Positions 14,401-22,983 of a stretch of 64,000 nucleotides of DNA are shown here, one piece after another. The stretch spans positions 1 to 64,000 of the forward strand of contig DATKQT010000023.1 of the NCBI GenBank assembly GCA_035532535.1, in the 5' to 3' direction. The notes under the pieces were generated by a model. That model saw only the letters and a program-made list of their open reading frames with translations, made no database searches and was not told where the DNA came from. Made by a program: the position numbers and the translations under genes. Each line of letters begins with the position of its first letter. The stretch's first letter is position 1. This DNA comes from Palsa-739 sp035532535. GTDB lineage: Bacteria > Actinomycetota > Thermoleophilia > Gaiellales > Gaiellaceae.

Positions 14401-16802
14401 CGCATGAGCTCCCACACTCGGTGATACGGGTTGTGGCTGTCGGTCACGATCTTCCCCGTCGCGTCCTGGATCGCGGCGCATACGGCGTGGATGCCTGCGC
14501 CTCCGCCCTCGCCCATGCCCTTCGTGCCGAGCGGCGTGAACGGCGACGGGCTCTCGATCGCGCCGGTGTGCAGCGGCGGCATGTCGAGCGCGTGCGGCAC
14601 GTGGTAGTCGTAGAAGTTGGGCGTGAGCAGGTTCCCATCCTCGTCGTACTCGAAGGTCTCGTGCATGACGGCGCCGATCGCCTGCGCGGTCGCGCCCATC
14701 ACCTGCCCTTCGACGATCTGCGGGTTGATCCGCTTGCCGCAGTCGTCGACAGCCGCGTAGTCGACGATGTCGTAGTAGCCGGTCTCCGGGTCGACCTCGA
14801 CGACGGCGACGTGGATCTGCGCCGCGTACGTGAGCGTGAGGTTGCCGAACTTGCGCTCGATGTCGGGCACCTGGAACGGCGGCCGGTACACGTAGCGGCA
14901 GTTGAGCGTCACGCCCAGGTCCTCCGGGAGGCCGGCGTTGTTCGCGTTGATGATCGCGCCGCAGGCCATGAACGGCAGGAACGCCTCCGGGTTGTCCTTG
15001 ATGCGGACGCCGCCCTCGGCGAGCTCGAGCGCCTCGACCGGGACGCCGCCGAAGATCACGGACGCGAGCTTCTTGATCTCCTCCCGCAGCATCTCGGTCG
15101 CGCCCTTGACCGCGGACAGCCCGGTGACGGCGAACTGGCTCGCGTACGTCCCTGAGAAGCCGGCATGCGAGTTCCAGTAGCTGTCATGACCTGCGCGCAC
15201 GTGCACGTCGTCGACGGAGCAGTTGAGGATCTCGGCCACGACCTGCGACGCGGTCGTCTCGTGGCCCTGGCCCTGCGGCGTCGTTCCGAGTGTGACGACG
15301 ATCTCGCCGAAGATGTCGAGCTTCACCGTCGCGACCTCGTTGTTCCCGGAGAACTGCAGCTCGGGGTTGATCATGCGCGACTGGCCGAAGTTGTTCGTGC
15401 CGGAGTCGAGCGTCGATCCGATGCCGACGCCGAGGCGCTTGCCACGCGACTCGGCATCGCGGCGCTTCTCTCCCATCGAATCCCAGCCGATCAGGTCGAG
15501 CGCGATGTCGAGCATGCGGGCGTAATCGCCGGAGTCGTAGATGCAGCCGTTCGGCGTCTCGTACGGCATGTCCTCGGCGCGGATGTAGTTGCGCTTGCGC
15601 ACCTCGACGGGGTCGAGGCCGAGCTCGCGGGCGACGATGTCGATCACGCGCTCGGTGAACCACAGGTGCTGCATGCGCGAGTAGCCGCGGTTCGGCGAGA
15701 CCGGCGCCTTGTTCGTGGCGACCTGGGTGAACTCGACGCGGATGTGCCGCCAGCGGTACATGCCGGGTGTGACCTGCGCCCAGATGACGCCGCCGAGTGG
15801 CTCGTAGCGAAGCCAGGCGCCGGCGTCGTCGAGCGCCTTCGTCCGGAACCCGAGCAGCGTGCCGTCATCCTTGACCGCCACCTCGGTGTCGCGGAACCAG
15901 CGCTCGTTCCCGTGCGACATCGACATGTGGAAGTCGGTCCGCCATTCCGTCCACTGGATGGGACGGTTCAGCTTGCGCGAGAGCAGGCAGCATGTGACGA
16001 GCTGCGGGTGCGAGGTGATCTTGTTGCCGAAGCCGCCGCCGATGTCCTGCGTGACGAAGCGCAGCTTGTCGAGCCCGCAGCGCATCGCCGGCCCCATCAT
16101 GATCGCGGCGAAGCCCGGGAACTGGTTGTTCGTGTGGATCGTCCACTGCCCGGTTCCACGGTTGTACTCGACGAGCGCGCCGTCGCATTCGAGCGGCGTC
16201 GAGTTGAAGCGGTGGAAGTGGAGCTCGTCGATCTTGATGACCTGGTCAGCGTCGGCAAACGCCTGGTCGAGGTCGCCCCACTCGTACACGCCCTCCCACA
16301 TCAGATTGCCGCCGGCGTCGTCGTGCAGAACCGGCGCCTCGGACCCGAGCGCCACGCGTGCGTCGACGAGCGCGTCCAGCGGCTCGTATTCGACCTCGAC
16401 GAGCTCGGAGGCGTCGCGCGCGAGCTCGCGCGTCTCCGCGACGACCGCGACGACGGGCTCGCCGACGAAGCGCACCTTGCCGACCGCGAGCGAGAAGTCC
16501 TTGATCTTGCCGCCGGGCTCGCTGGCGATCTGGAAGAACGGATCGGTGAGCGCGGCAACCTCTTCGCCGGTGAGCGTCCCGTACACGCCCTTGATCTCCT
16601 CCGCTTTCGAGACGTCGATGGAGGCGATGTGCGCGTGCGCATACGGCGAGCGGACGAAGTGGAGGTAGCCCATGCCGTGCCGCTTGATGTCGTCGACGAA
16701 GACGCCCTGCCCTTGCGTCAGCCGCCGGTCCTCCTTGCGGGGGACGCTCTCGCCGAGCAGGCTCTTGCCGACTTCGATCTTCTCGGGCGCGATCGTCGTC
16801 AT
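14397..16802 (-). CDS. Molybdenum hydroxylase large (molybdopterin) subunit
   Basis: An 801-residue member of the xanthine oxidase/CO dehydrogenase large-subunit family that binds the molybdopterin-cytosine-dinucleotide cofactor. QDIGGGFGNK near 252-261 and GTTPQGQGHET are cofactor-contact segments, and GTKGMGEGGGAG near the C-terminus carries the catalytic glutamate. The active-site loop at 370-376 reads PNRGYSR. Form I CO dehydrogenase has AYRCSFR and the form II group AYRGAGR, so CO is an unlikely substrate and hydroxylation of an organic molecule (often an N-heterocycle or aldehyde) is likelier. ATG 16802 lies in an ATGA overlap with the iron-sulfur gene. The FAD, FeS and XdhC genes follow the usual order. 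Confidence 0.88.
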   Translation of the reverse strand: MTTIAPEKIEVGKSLLGESVPRKEDRRLTQGQGVFVDDIKRHGMGYLHFVRSPYAHAHIASIDVSKAEEIKGVYGTLTGEEVAALTDPFFQIASEPGGKIKDFSLAVGKVRFVGEPVVAVVAETRELARDASELVEVEYEPLDALVDARVALGSEAPVLHDDAGGNLMWEGVYEWGDLDQAFADADQVIKIDELHFHRFNSTPLECDGALVEYNRGTGQWTIHTNNQFPGFAAIMMGPAMRCGLDKLRFVTQDIGGGFGNKITSHPQLVTCCLLSRKLNRPIQWTEWRTDFHMSMSHGNERWFRDTEVAVKDDGTLLGFRTKALDDAGAWLRYEPLGGVIWAQVTPGMYRWRHIRVEFTQVATNKAPVSPNRGYSRMQHLWFTERVIDIVARELGLDPVEVRKRNYIRAEDMPYETPNGCIYDSGDYARMLDIALDLIGWDSMGEKRRDAESRGKRLGVGIGSTLDSGTNNFGQSRMINPELQFSGNNEVATVKLDIFGEIVVTLGTTPQGQGHETTASQVVAEILNCSVDDVHVRAGHDSYWNSHAGFSGTYASQFAVTGLSAVKGATEMLREEIKKLASVIFGGVPVEALELAEGGVRIKDNPEAFLPFMACGAIINANNAGLPEDLGVTLNCRYVYRPPFQVPDIERKFGNLTLTYAAQIHVAVVEVDPETGYYDIVDYAAVDDCGKRINPQIVEGQVMGATAQAIGAVMHETFEYDEDGNLLTPNFYDYHVPHALDMPPLHTGAIESPSPFTPLGTKGMGEGGGAGIHAVCAAIQDATGKIVTDSHNPYHRVWELMR

Positions 16803-17251
16803 CGCGCCACCGACTTGACCGCTTCGAAGATGTTCCAGTATCCGGTGCAGCGGCAGATGTTCCCCTGCAGCGCCTTGCGGATGTCCTCGTCGCTCGGGCT
16901 CGGGTTCGAGCGCAGCAGCGACGTCGCGCTCATGAGCATGCCCGGCGTGCAGTAGCCGCACTGGAGCGCGTGATGGTCGGTGAACGCCCGCTGGAGCGCG
17001 GTCAACTGCTCTCCGTCCGCGAGCCCTTCGACCGTCTCGATCTCGCTGCCGTTCGCCTGGACGGCGAGCACCATGCAGCTCTTCACGAGCGTGCCATCGA
17101 GGATCACGGAGCACGCCCCGCAGTTGCCGGTGTCGCAGCCGATGTGGCTGCCGGTCAAGTCGAGGTCGTCGCGCAGGAAGTGGATGAGCAGCTTGCGCGC
17201 TTCGACGTCGCGCTCGTAGAGCGTGCCGTTGACGGTGACCGCGACGTTCAC
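16799..17251 (-). CDS. Molybdenum hydroxylase [2Fe-2S] subunit
   Basis: A 150-residue protein with two [2Fe-2S] clusters. The N-terminal plant-ferredoxin-like motif is CDTGNCGAC plus a later cysteine in VKSCMV. The C-terminal helical domain has QCGYCTPG and ICRCTGYWNI. It passes electrons from the molybdenum centre to the FAD subunit. Length and motif spacing are normal for CoxS/XdhC-type small subunits. GTG 17251 is used in a GTGA overlap with the FAD subunit gene; upstream sequence in the same frame belongs to that gene. Confidence 0.93.
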   Translation of the reverse strand: MNVAVTVNGTLYERDVEARKLLIHFLRDDLDLTGSHIGCDTGNCGACSVILDGTLVKSCMVLAVQANGSEIETVEGLADGEQLTALQRAFTDHHALQCGYCTPGMLMSATSLLRSNPSPSDEDIRKALQGNICRCTGYWNIFEAVKSVAR

Positions 17252-18042
17252 GACCCCACCGCCTGCCGCGCGGCGCGCTCCGCGAGCACCTCGGCGAGGT
17301 GGGCGCGGTACTCGCTCGAGGCGTGCACGTCGTCCGGCGGATGCAGGGCAGCGGCGCGCACCGCTGCGCGCACGGTGTCGGGCGACTCCGCCTCGACGAG
17401 CACCGGCACGGCGTCGACGCAGCCGATGGCGATGCGGAGAGAGCCGTTCATACTCGCGGCCGCGTTGACGATGCAGGTGCCGTCGACGCCGAGGGTCACC
17501 GCCGCGAAGCCGTCGTGTTTGCCGGCGGGGATCGTGATCTTCGTCAAGAGCTCGGTCTGGCCGACGGCGGTCATGTACACGCCGAGGAAGAAGTCGGAGG
17601 CCGGGACGGTGCGCTCGCCGTCCGTTCCGGTGATGGTCAGCTCCGCGCCGATCGCGGCCATGAGCGGCGGCAGGTGGTTCGTCGGGTCGTTCGAGCAGAG
17701 GTTGCCGCCGATCGTGCCGCGGTTGCGCACCTGCACGTCCGCGATCGTGGAGCAAACCTCGCCGAGAATCGGACGCGCCCGCGCCTCTGCGGAGCCCATC
17801 AGCTCGGTGTAGGTGGTCATCGGCCCGATCGAGAGGGTGCCGTCGCCGGAGAGCTCGATCCCCTTCAGCTCCTCGAGCCCGCTCAGGTCGACGAGGACGT
17901 CGGGGGAGGCGGCCCGCGCCTTCATGACGTTGATCAGCGTCTGGCCACCGGCGAGCGCCCGGGCGCCGTCGTTCGCCGCGAGGTTCGTCAGCGCCTCTGC
18001 GACCGAGGACGGCTTCGTGTATTCGACCTCCCGCAAGAGCAC
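17248..18042 (-). CDS. Molybdenum hydroxylase FAD subunit
   Basis: A 264-residue FAD-binding subunit of the CoxM/XdhB type. AGGQTLINVMKAR near residue 31 and TIGGNLCSNDPTNHLPP near 110 are the two FAD-binding segments, and the C-terminal CO dehydrogenase flavoprotein domain follows. It takes electrons from the [2Fe-2S] subunit and delivers them to an acceptor. GTG 18042 is the first start in frame. It is separated from the XdhC-like gene by a 45-nt gap, the only real gap between XdhC and the distal end of the operon. Confidence 0.92.
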   Translation of the reverse strand: MLLREVEYTKPSSVAEALTNLAANDGARALAGGQTLINVMKARAASPDVLVDLSGLEELKGIELSGDGTLSIGPMTTYTELMGSAEARARPILGEVCSTIADVQVRNRGTIGGNLCSNDPTNHLPPLMAAIGAELTITGTDGERTVPASDFFLGVYMTAVGQTELLTKITIPAGKHDGFAAVTLGVDGTCIVNAAASMNGSLRIAIGCVDAVPVLVEAESPDTVRAAVRAAALHPPDDVHASSEYRAHLAEVLAERAARQAVGS

Positions 18043-18087
18043 GAGGGCGATCCTATGGGCCGCTAGAAGCGCTTTGCAAGCGGCATT

Positions 18088-19038
18088 TTATTTTTTGTCT
18101 GCAAGCACGTGCTCGCCGTGGATGCGATGCGTGGCCTCGCGGAGCCGCCCGCCGCTCCGGCCGGCACGCACGGCGAGGATCTCGGCGAGGATCGAAACGG
18201 CTGTCTCCGCAGGTGCGTGCGCCCCGACGTCGAGCCCGCTCGGGCCGGAGATGCGGTCGAGCTCGTCCTCGGAGACGCCCGCCTCGACGAGGAGCCCGCG
18301 CCGGCGCTCCTGGTTGCGCCGGGAGCCGAGCCAGCCGACGTAGAACGCGTCGGTCGCGAGCGCCCCCTCGACCATCGGAAGATCGAACTTGTCGTCGTGG
18401 GTGAGGACGACGATCGCGGTGGCAGCGTCGGGCGCAACCTGCGCGAGCGCCTCCTCAGGCCACAGGAGAAGCAGCTCGTCCGCGCTCCGGATCCGCTCCG
18501 CCGTGGCGAAACGCGGTCGCGCGTCGGCGACGATGGTCCTCCAGCCGAGCAGCTTTGCGGCGGCGCACAGCGCCTCGGCCGTGTCGACCGCGCCGTACAC
18601 GAAGAGCCGCGGCGGATCCGCGAAGACATCGGCGAACACGGTGCGATCCTCCAGCTCGATCACATGGCTGCTGCCACGCCGCAGCGCCGCGTGCTCGAGA
18701 CCGGAGTCGTGGAGCTTCACGCCCACGCCCTCGCCGGCGACGACGGTCAACACCACGCCGGAGTCGACGACGTCGCCGAGCGGCTCGATGAAGACGTCGA
18801 TCTCGCCGCCGCACGGAAGCCCGACGTCGATCGCCATGTCATCGGTGATGCCGTACGTGACAAGACGGGGGACGCCGCTCTCCCGCACCTCCTGGGCCGC
18901 GACGACGACGTCGTTCTCCACGCATCCGCCCGAGACCGAGCCCTCGAGGCTCCCGTCCTCCCGGACGATCAGCTTCGAGCCGATCGGCCGCGGCGCCGAG
19001 CTTCTCGTCGCCACAACGGTTGCGACCACGTCAGTCAT
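18088..19038 (-). CDS. XdhC/CoxI-family maturation factor
   Basis: A 316-residue protein of the XdhC/CoxI family, which binds the molybdenum cofactor, helps its sulfuration and inserts it in the apo-enzyme. The N-terminal domain carries TRSSAPRPIGSKLIV and SVSGGCVENDV. The C-terminal Rossmann-like domain (from about 160) has LFVYGAVDTAEAL and FYVGWLGSRRN. Both domains are full length. ATG 19038 overlaps the LivF stop by ATGA, tying the transporter genes and enzyme genes in one message. The end of the gene (AAAAAATAA) is unusually A-rich for this genome. Confidence 0.9.
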   Translation of the reverse strand: MTDVVATVVATRSSAPRPIGSKLIVREDGSLEGSVSGGCVENDVVVAAQEVRESGVPRLVTYGITDDMAIDVGLPCGGEIDVFIEPLGDVVDSGVVLTVVAGEGVGVKLHDSGLEHAALRRGSSHVIELEDRTVFADVFADPPRLFVYGAVDTAEALCAAAKLLGWRTIVADARPRFATAERIRSADELLLLWPEEALAQVAPDAATAIVVLTHDDKFDLPMVEGALATDAFYVGWLGSRRNQERRRGLLVEAGVSEDELDRISGPSGLDVGAHAPAETAVSILAEILAVRAGRSGGRLREATHRIHGEHVLADKK

Positions 19039-19742
19039 CGACCCAAATATGCCTTACGGAGGTCCTCGTCCTCGCGCAGCGACGCGGCGGCGCCCTCGAG
19101 CACGAGGCGGCCGGTGGAAAGGACGTACCCGCGGTCGGCGATCGAGAGCGACACGTTCGCGTTCTGCTCGACGATGAGCATCGCCACCCCGGACTCGTGC
19201 ACCTGCTTGATGATCTCGAAGCTGCGCTCGACGAGGATCGGCGCGAGGCCCATCGACGGCTCGTCCATCAGCAGCAGCTTCGGCTTCGACATGAGGGCGC
19301 GACCCATCGCGACCATCTGCTGCTCGCCGCCCGACAGGGTGCCCGCAAGCTGGCTCCGCCGCTCGTACAGCAGCGGGAACAGCTCGTACACGCGGTCGAA
19401 GTCCTCCTTCTTCCCGCCACCGTGCAGATAGGCGCCCATCTCGAGGTTCTCGAGAACGGTCATCGGAGCGAAAAGCCGGCGGTTCTCCGGCACGATCGCC
19501 ATGCCCTTGCCGATGCGGTAGCTCGTCGAGCGGCGCGTCACGTCCTCGCCGTCGAAGACGACCGCGCCGGTGCGCGGCGTGACGATGCCGAGCACGGTCT
19601 TGAGCGTCGTCGACTTCCCCGACGCGTTCCCACCCAGGAGGCAGACGAGCTCGCCGGGCTCGATCCGGAGCGTCAGCCCCTGCAGGATGTGGATCGGCCC
19701 GTAATACGTGTCGACGTCCTTGACCTCGAGGAGCGCGGTCAC
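19035..19742 (-). CDS. livF: Branched-chain-amino-acid-type ABC transporter ATPase LivF
   Basis: A 235-residue ABC ATPase of the LivF type. Walker A is GGNASGKST, the signature is LSGGEQQ, Walker B is LLLMDEPSMGL, and the switch histidine region is replaced by LIVEQNAN, as normal in LivF. With LivG it powers the two permeases. Liv-type importers carry branched-chain amino acids, but also amides, urea and aromatic acids, so the family name does not fix the cargo. ATG 19742 overlaps the livG stop. Confidence 0.95.
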   Translation of the reverse strand: MTALLEVKDVDTYYGPIHILQGLTLRIEPGELVCLLGGNASGKSTTLKTVLGIVTPRTGAVVFDGEDVTRRSTSYRIGKGMAIVPENRRLFAPMTVLENLEMGAYLHGGGKKEDFDRVYELFPLLYERRSQLAGTLSGGEQQMVAMGRALMSKPKLLLMDEPSMGLAPILVERSFEIIKQVHESGVAMLIVEQNANVSLSIADRGYVLSTGRLVLEGAAASLREDEDLRKAYLGR

Positions 19743-20530
19743 TTCGTCGCCGCCGCCTTCGTCCCGAGATAGGCCTCGACGACGCGCGGGTTGGTCGCGA
19801 CCTCGTCGAACGTTCCCTCCGCGATCTTGACGCCGTGGTCGAGCGCGACCACCCGGTCGGAGATGCCTTCGACGACGTGCATGTCGTGCTCGATGACGAG
19901 GATGGTGTAGCCGCCCTCGTCGCGGAGCCGCCCGATGAGCTCGGCGATCTCGTGGGTCTCGACCGGGTTCATGCCGGCGGCGGGCTCATCGAGCAGCAGC
20001 AGCGTCGGCTTGGTCGCGGTGGCGCGGGCGATCTCGAGGCGCCGCCGGTTCGCGTACGAAAGGCTGTACGCCGGCTGGTCCCAGCGGTAGCCCATGAGAC
20101 GCTGGCCGAAGAACGAGAGCTTCTCCTCCGCGAGCTGCTCGATCTCGCGCGCTTCGCGGCGCATGCCGGGCGTGCGCAAAACGGAACGGAGGATGCCCGC
20201 ATGCGTGTGCGAGTATGCAGCAGCCATGACGTTCTCCTTGACCGTCATGTTCAGGAACAGCCGCAACGTTTGGAATGTGCGCGCGATCCCGCGCGCGGTG
20301 ATCTCGTGCGGCTCGAGGCCGAGGAGCGTCTCGCCCGCGAAGAGCATGTCGCCCGCATCGGGGGCGTAGAGACCGGTCACGAGGTTGAAGAGCGTCGTCT
20401 TTCCGGCGCCGTTCGGACCGATGACGCTGACGATCTCGCCTTCGTCCACATACAGGTCGAGCTCGCTGATCACCTGCAGGCCGCCGAAGCTCTTCGAGAT
20501 TCCGCGCAGCTCGAGCAACTTCGCCGCCAT
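19739..20530 (-). CDS. livG: Branched-chain-amino-acid-type ABC transporter ATPase LivG
   Basis: A 263-residue ABC ATPase of the LivG type. Walker A reads GPNGAGKTT, the signature segment is LSYANRRRLEIARA (the LSYG-type signature of LivG), Walker B is LLLDEPAAGMN and the switch is VIEHDMHVV. Full length for the family. ATG 20530 sits in a TGATG overlap with the livM stop, so the ATG's first base is the last base of the stop codon region; upstream codons in this frame lie inside livM. Confidence 0.95.
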   Translation of the reverse strand: MAAKLLELRGISKSFGGLQVISELDLYVDEGEIVSVIGPNGAGKTTLFNLVTGLYAPDAGDMLFAGETLLGLEPHEITARGIARTFQTLRLFLNMTVKENVMAAAYSHTHAGILRSVLRTPGMRREAREIEQLAEEKLSFFGQRLMGYRWDQPAYSLSYANRRRLEIARATATKPTLLLLDEPAAGMNPVETHEIAELIGRLRDEGGYTILVIEHDMHVVEGISDRVVALDHGVKIAEGTFDEVATNPRVVEAYLGTKAAATK

Positions 20531-22002
20531 CAGACGATCTCCACGCGGGACGTGCCAAGCAGCCCCTGCGGCCGCGCGTTCATGAGCACGATGAGGATGA
20601 CGCCAACGAGGATGAGGCGCGTGATGCTCGGCTCGACGACGAGCCGGTTCTCCCAGACGAACGCGGCGAGGTAGAGCGTCGGGATCATCGCCAGCTTCTG
20701 CATCCAGCCGTGGAGCAGGGTCAGCACGAGCACGGCGAGCACGAGGCAGATGAAAGCGACGTTCCCGATCATCGTCGGATTGGAGGGCAGAGCGACCCAG
20801 TGTTGGAGACCGCTTCCGAGCAAGCCGCCCACTGCCGCCTGTCCGTGGACGCCGCGGGGCCAGGCCGCCGAGATGATCGCGTGCACGGCGAAGCCGAAAG
20901 CCGCGGTGCCGGCGATGATGGCGCCGAGCCAGCGCCACGGCCGCATGCGCGCGACGAGCGTGGCGCAGATGAGCGTGTAGAACACCCACGTGGCGTGGCC
21001 CGGGTCACGGAGCACCTCGAGAGAGACGTTGACGACGAGCGCGCCGATGATGACGCCGCCGAGACTGCCGGCGCCGCCGAGGATCAGCATCGCGTACACG
21101 ATGATGAGGAGGCCGCTCGTGAAGTCGAACTCGGATGCGAAGACCGCGGTGTTGGCCGCGGCGAAGATCGTTCCGGCAATGCCGGCGATGCCGGCGCCAC
21201 ATGCGAATGCGATGAGCTTCAATCGATTGACGGGCATGCCCATCAGCTCCGCCGCGAGCGGGTCCTCACGCAGCGATCGCCAGGCACGCCCCGTGCGCGA
21301 ACGGTCGACGAGATACATGGCGAAGAGCAGCACCATGAAGAAGATGAGCGCGACGTAGTAGTAGGCCGTGTAGTTGAGTGCGCCGATGCGCGCGCCGAAT
21401 ACGTGGAACTGGTCGATGTTCGGGATGCCGTTCGGACCGCCGGTGACGTCGTACTTCCGCGAGAAGCCGAACACCGTCATGCTCTCGCCGTTCTGGTAAA
21501 CGGTGGCGAAGAGCTCGCCGAAGAAGAGCGTGACGATGGCGAGGTAGTCGCCGACGAGACGGCGTGACGGCAGCGCTACGAGGAAGCCGAGGAGCGCGGT
21601 CGCGATCACGACGAGCGGGATGACCGCGAGCGTGTCCCAGTGCAGGCCGAACTGCGGCGACGCGAGCATCGCGTAGCCGTAGGCGGCGAAGCCGTAGAAC
21701 GCGACGTATCCGAGGTCCAGCAGCCCCGCGTACCCGACCGTGATGTTCAGGCCGAGCGCGAGCAGCATGTACAGGAGCGTGTTCAGCCCGACGTCGATCA
21801 CGTAGCCGTTGCTCGTGACCACAGGGAGGAGCGCAGCGGCCACTGCGAAACCGAGGTAGAACGCCGGGCTCGGCACCTGCGCGAGTATCCGCTCGGCGAC
21901 GCCGAGCAGCCCCGGCCTCTCTACCCGCCGCTGCTCGTGCGACGCGACCCACTCGTCGACGCCGACGCGGGGGGCGTTCGGATCCGTCGGGTCCGTGCTC
22001 AT
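20530..22002 (-). CDS. livM: ABC transporter permease LivM
   Basis: A 490-residue membrane permease of the LivM family. The core (about 40-330) has the usual LLYMLLALGLNITVGYAGLLDLGYVAFYG start, cut by glycines, the cytoplasmic loop SRTGRAWRSLREDPLAAELMG that docks on the ATPases, and AILGGAGSLGG-like helix ends. About 120 additional residues follow with two or three more membrane segments, making it longer than the typical 320-430; similar extended forms are common in actinobacteria. ATG 22002 overlaps the livH stop by ATGA; a GTG three codons upstream is an alternative. Confidence 0.92.
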   Translation of the reverse strand: MSTDPTDPNAPRVGVDEWVASHEQRRVERPGLLGVAERILAQVPSPAFYLGFAVAAALLPVVTSNGYVIDVGLNTLLYMLLALGLNITVGYAGLLDLGYVAFYGFAAYGYAMLASPQFGLHWDTLAVIPLVVIATALLGFLVALPSRRLVGDYLAIVTLFFGELFATVYQNGESMTVFGFSRKYDVTGGPNGIPNIDQFHVFGARIGALNYTAYYYVALIFFMVLLFAMYLVDRSRTGRAWRSLREDPLAAELMGMPVNRLKLIAFACGAGIAGIAGTIFAAANTAVFASEFDFTSGLLIIVYAMLILGGAGSLGGVIIGALVVNVSLEVLRDPGHATWVFYTLICATLVARMRPWRWLGAIIAGTAAFGFAVHAIISAAWPRGVHGQAAVGGLLGSGLQHWVALPSNPTMIGNVAFICLVLAVLVLTLLHGWMQKLAMIPTLYLAAFVWENRLVVEPSITRLILVGVILIVLMNARPQGLLGTSRVEIV

Positions 22003-22931
22003 ACCTTTGACACCGCCGCCCGTCCGAGGAGGCCACTCGGACGCACGATCATCACCGCGATGAGGATCCCAAAGACCACCGCGTCCGAGAACGTCGACGA
22101 GATGTATCCGATCGAGAACGACTGCGCGAGGCCGATCGTGAGGCCGCCGAGCACCGCACCGGGCAGGCTGCCTATGCCCCCGACGACGGCGGCGATGAAC
22201 GCGTATAGACCCGCGGTGAAGCCCATGTAGGGCCAGACCTGCTGGTATGCGATGCCGTTGAAGACACCCGCCGCTCCCGCGAGGGCGGAGCCGATGAAGA
22301 ACGTCGCGACGATGACATGGTCGACATCGATGCCCATCATCGATGCCGCCTCGCGATCGAAGGACGTCGCCCGCATCGCCTTTCCGAGCTGGGTGCGCTG
22401 GACGAAGAGCGTCAGGCCGACGACGAGCACCACCGTCCCGACGATGACGATCACGCCGGCGTAGCTGATGCGCGCCTGCGCGGGGAGCGTGAAGCCGTGC
22501 AGCGCGATCGGGTTCTTCCAGCTGAAGCTGTTGTAGCTCTGATACTGCGCGCCGAGCACGAGCTGGGCTGCGTTCTCGAGAAAGAACGAGACCCCGAGCG
22601 CCGTGATGAGCGGCGCGATCCGCGGCGCGTTGCGGAGCCGCCGGTAGGCAAACCTCTCGATCATGACGCCGAGGAGGCCGCCGCCCAGCATCGCGCAGAA
22701 AAGCATGAGGAAGATGAGCAGCCAGACCGGGATGCCGAGGTTCGTCGCGCCCCCGGAGACGGTGATGAGCCCGAAGCCGATGAACGAGCCCACCATGTAG
22801 ATGTCGCCGTGGGCGAAGTTCAGGAGCTTTAGGATTCCGTACACCATCGAGTAGCCGAGCGCGATCAGCGCGTAGACGCTCCCGTGCGTAATGCCGGAAA
22901 CAAGCTCGGTTACGAAGAGGTTCCAGTTCAT
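21999..22931 (-). CDS. livH: ABC transporter permease LivH
   Basis: A 310-residue permease of the LivH family with about eight membrane helices. It begins with a short N-terminus and then GSVYALIALGYSMVYGILKLLNFAHGD-like sequence, the hallmark of the family. The ATPase-docking loop QLGKAMRATSFDREAASMMG is intact. Residues GGIGSLPGAVLGG form the conserved re-entrant region near 240. ATG 22931 is the start; a stem-loop lies between this gene and the binding-protein gene. Confidence 0.94.
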   Translation of the reverse strand: MNWNLFVTELVSGITHGSVYALIALGYSMVYGILKLLNFAHGDIYMVGSFIGFGLITVSGGATNLGIPVWLLIFLMLFCAMLGGGLLGVMIERFAYRRLRNAPRIAPLITALGVSFFLENAAQLVLGAQYQSYNSFSWKNPIALHGFTLPAQARISYAGVIVIVGTVVLVVGLTLFVQRTQLGKAMRATSFDREAASMMGIDVDHVIVATFFIGSALAGAAGVFNGIAYQQVWPYMGFTAGLYAFIAAVVGGIGSLPGAVLGGLTIGLAQSFSIGYISSTFSDAVVFGILIAVMIVRPSGLLGRAAVSKV

Positions 22932-22940
22932 GCGACGAGA

Positions 22941-22972
22941 GGGAGTGTGACCGGCGTACCGGCCACACTCCC
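22941..22972 (-). promoter_or_regulatory. Stem-loop between livK and livH
   Basis: A 14-bp inverted repeat (22941-22954 with 22959-22972) around a 4-nt loop. The single mismatch (50/63) is a G-U pair in the minus-strand transcript. No U-run follows. It lies in the 52-nt spacer between the binding-protein gene and livH. Such hairpins in ABC operons often cause partial termination or protect the upstream message, giving more binding protein than permease; that effect is inferred. Confidence 0.6.
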
Positions 22973-22983
22973 CGTCTCGACGA

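Noticed and set aside
15165..16955. A 596-codon open frame antisense to the molybdenum hydroxylase genes
   Set aside because: It is a mirror of the GC-rich third positions of the coding strand; its translation shows no domain, while the minus strand shows complete catalytic motifs.
14397..18042. Assignment of the molybdenum hydroxylase as aerobic CO dehydrogenase
   Set aside because: The active-site loop lacks AYRCSFR and the gene order and neighbours point to an organic substrate.
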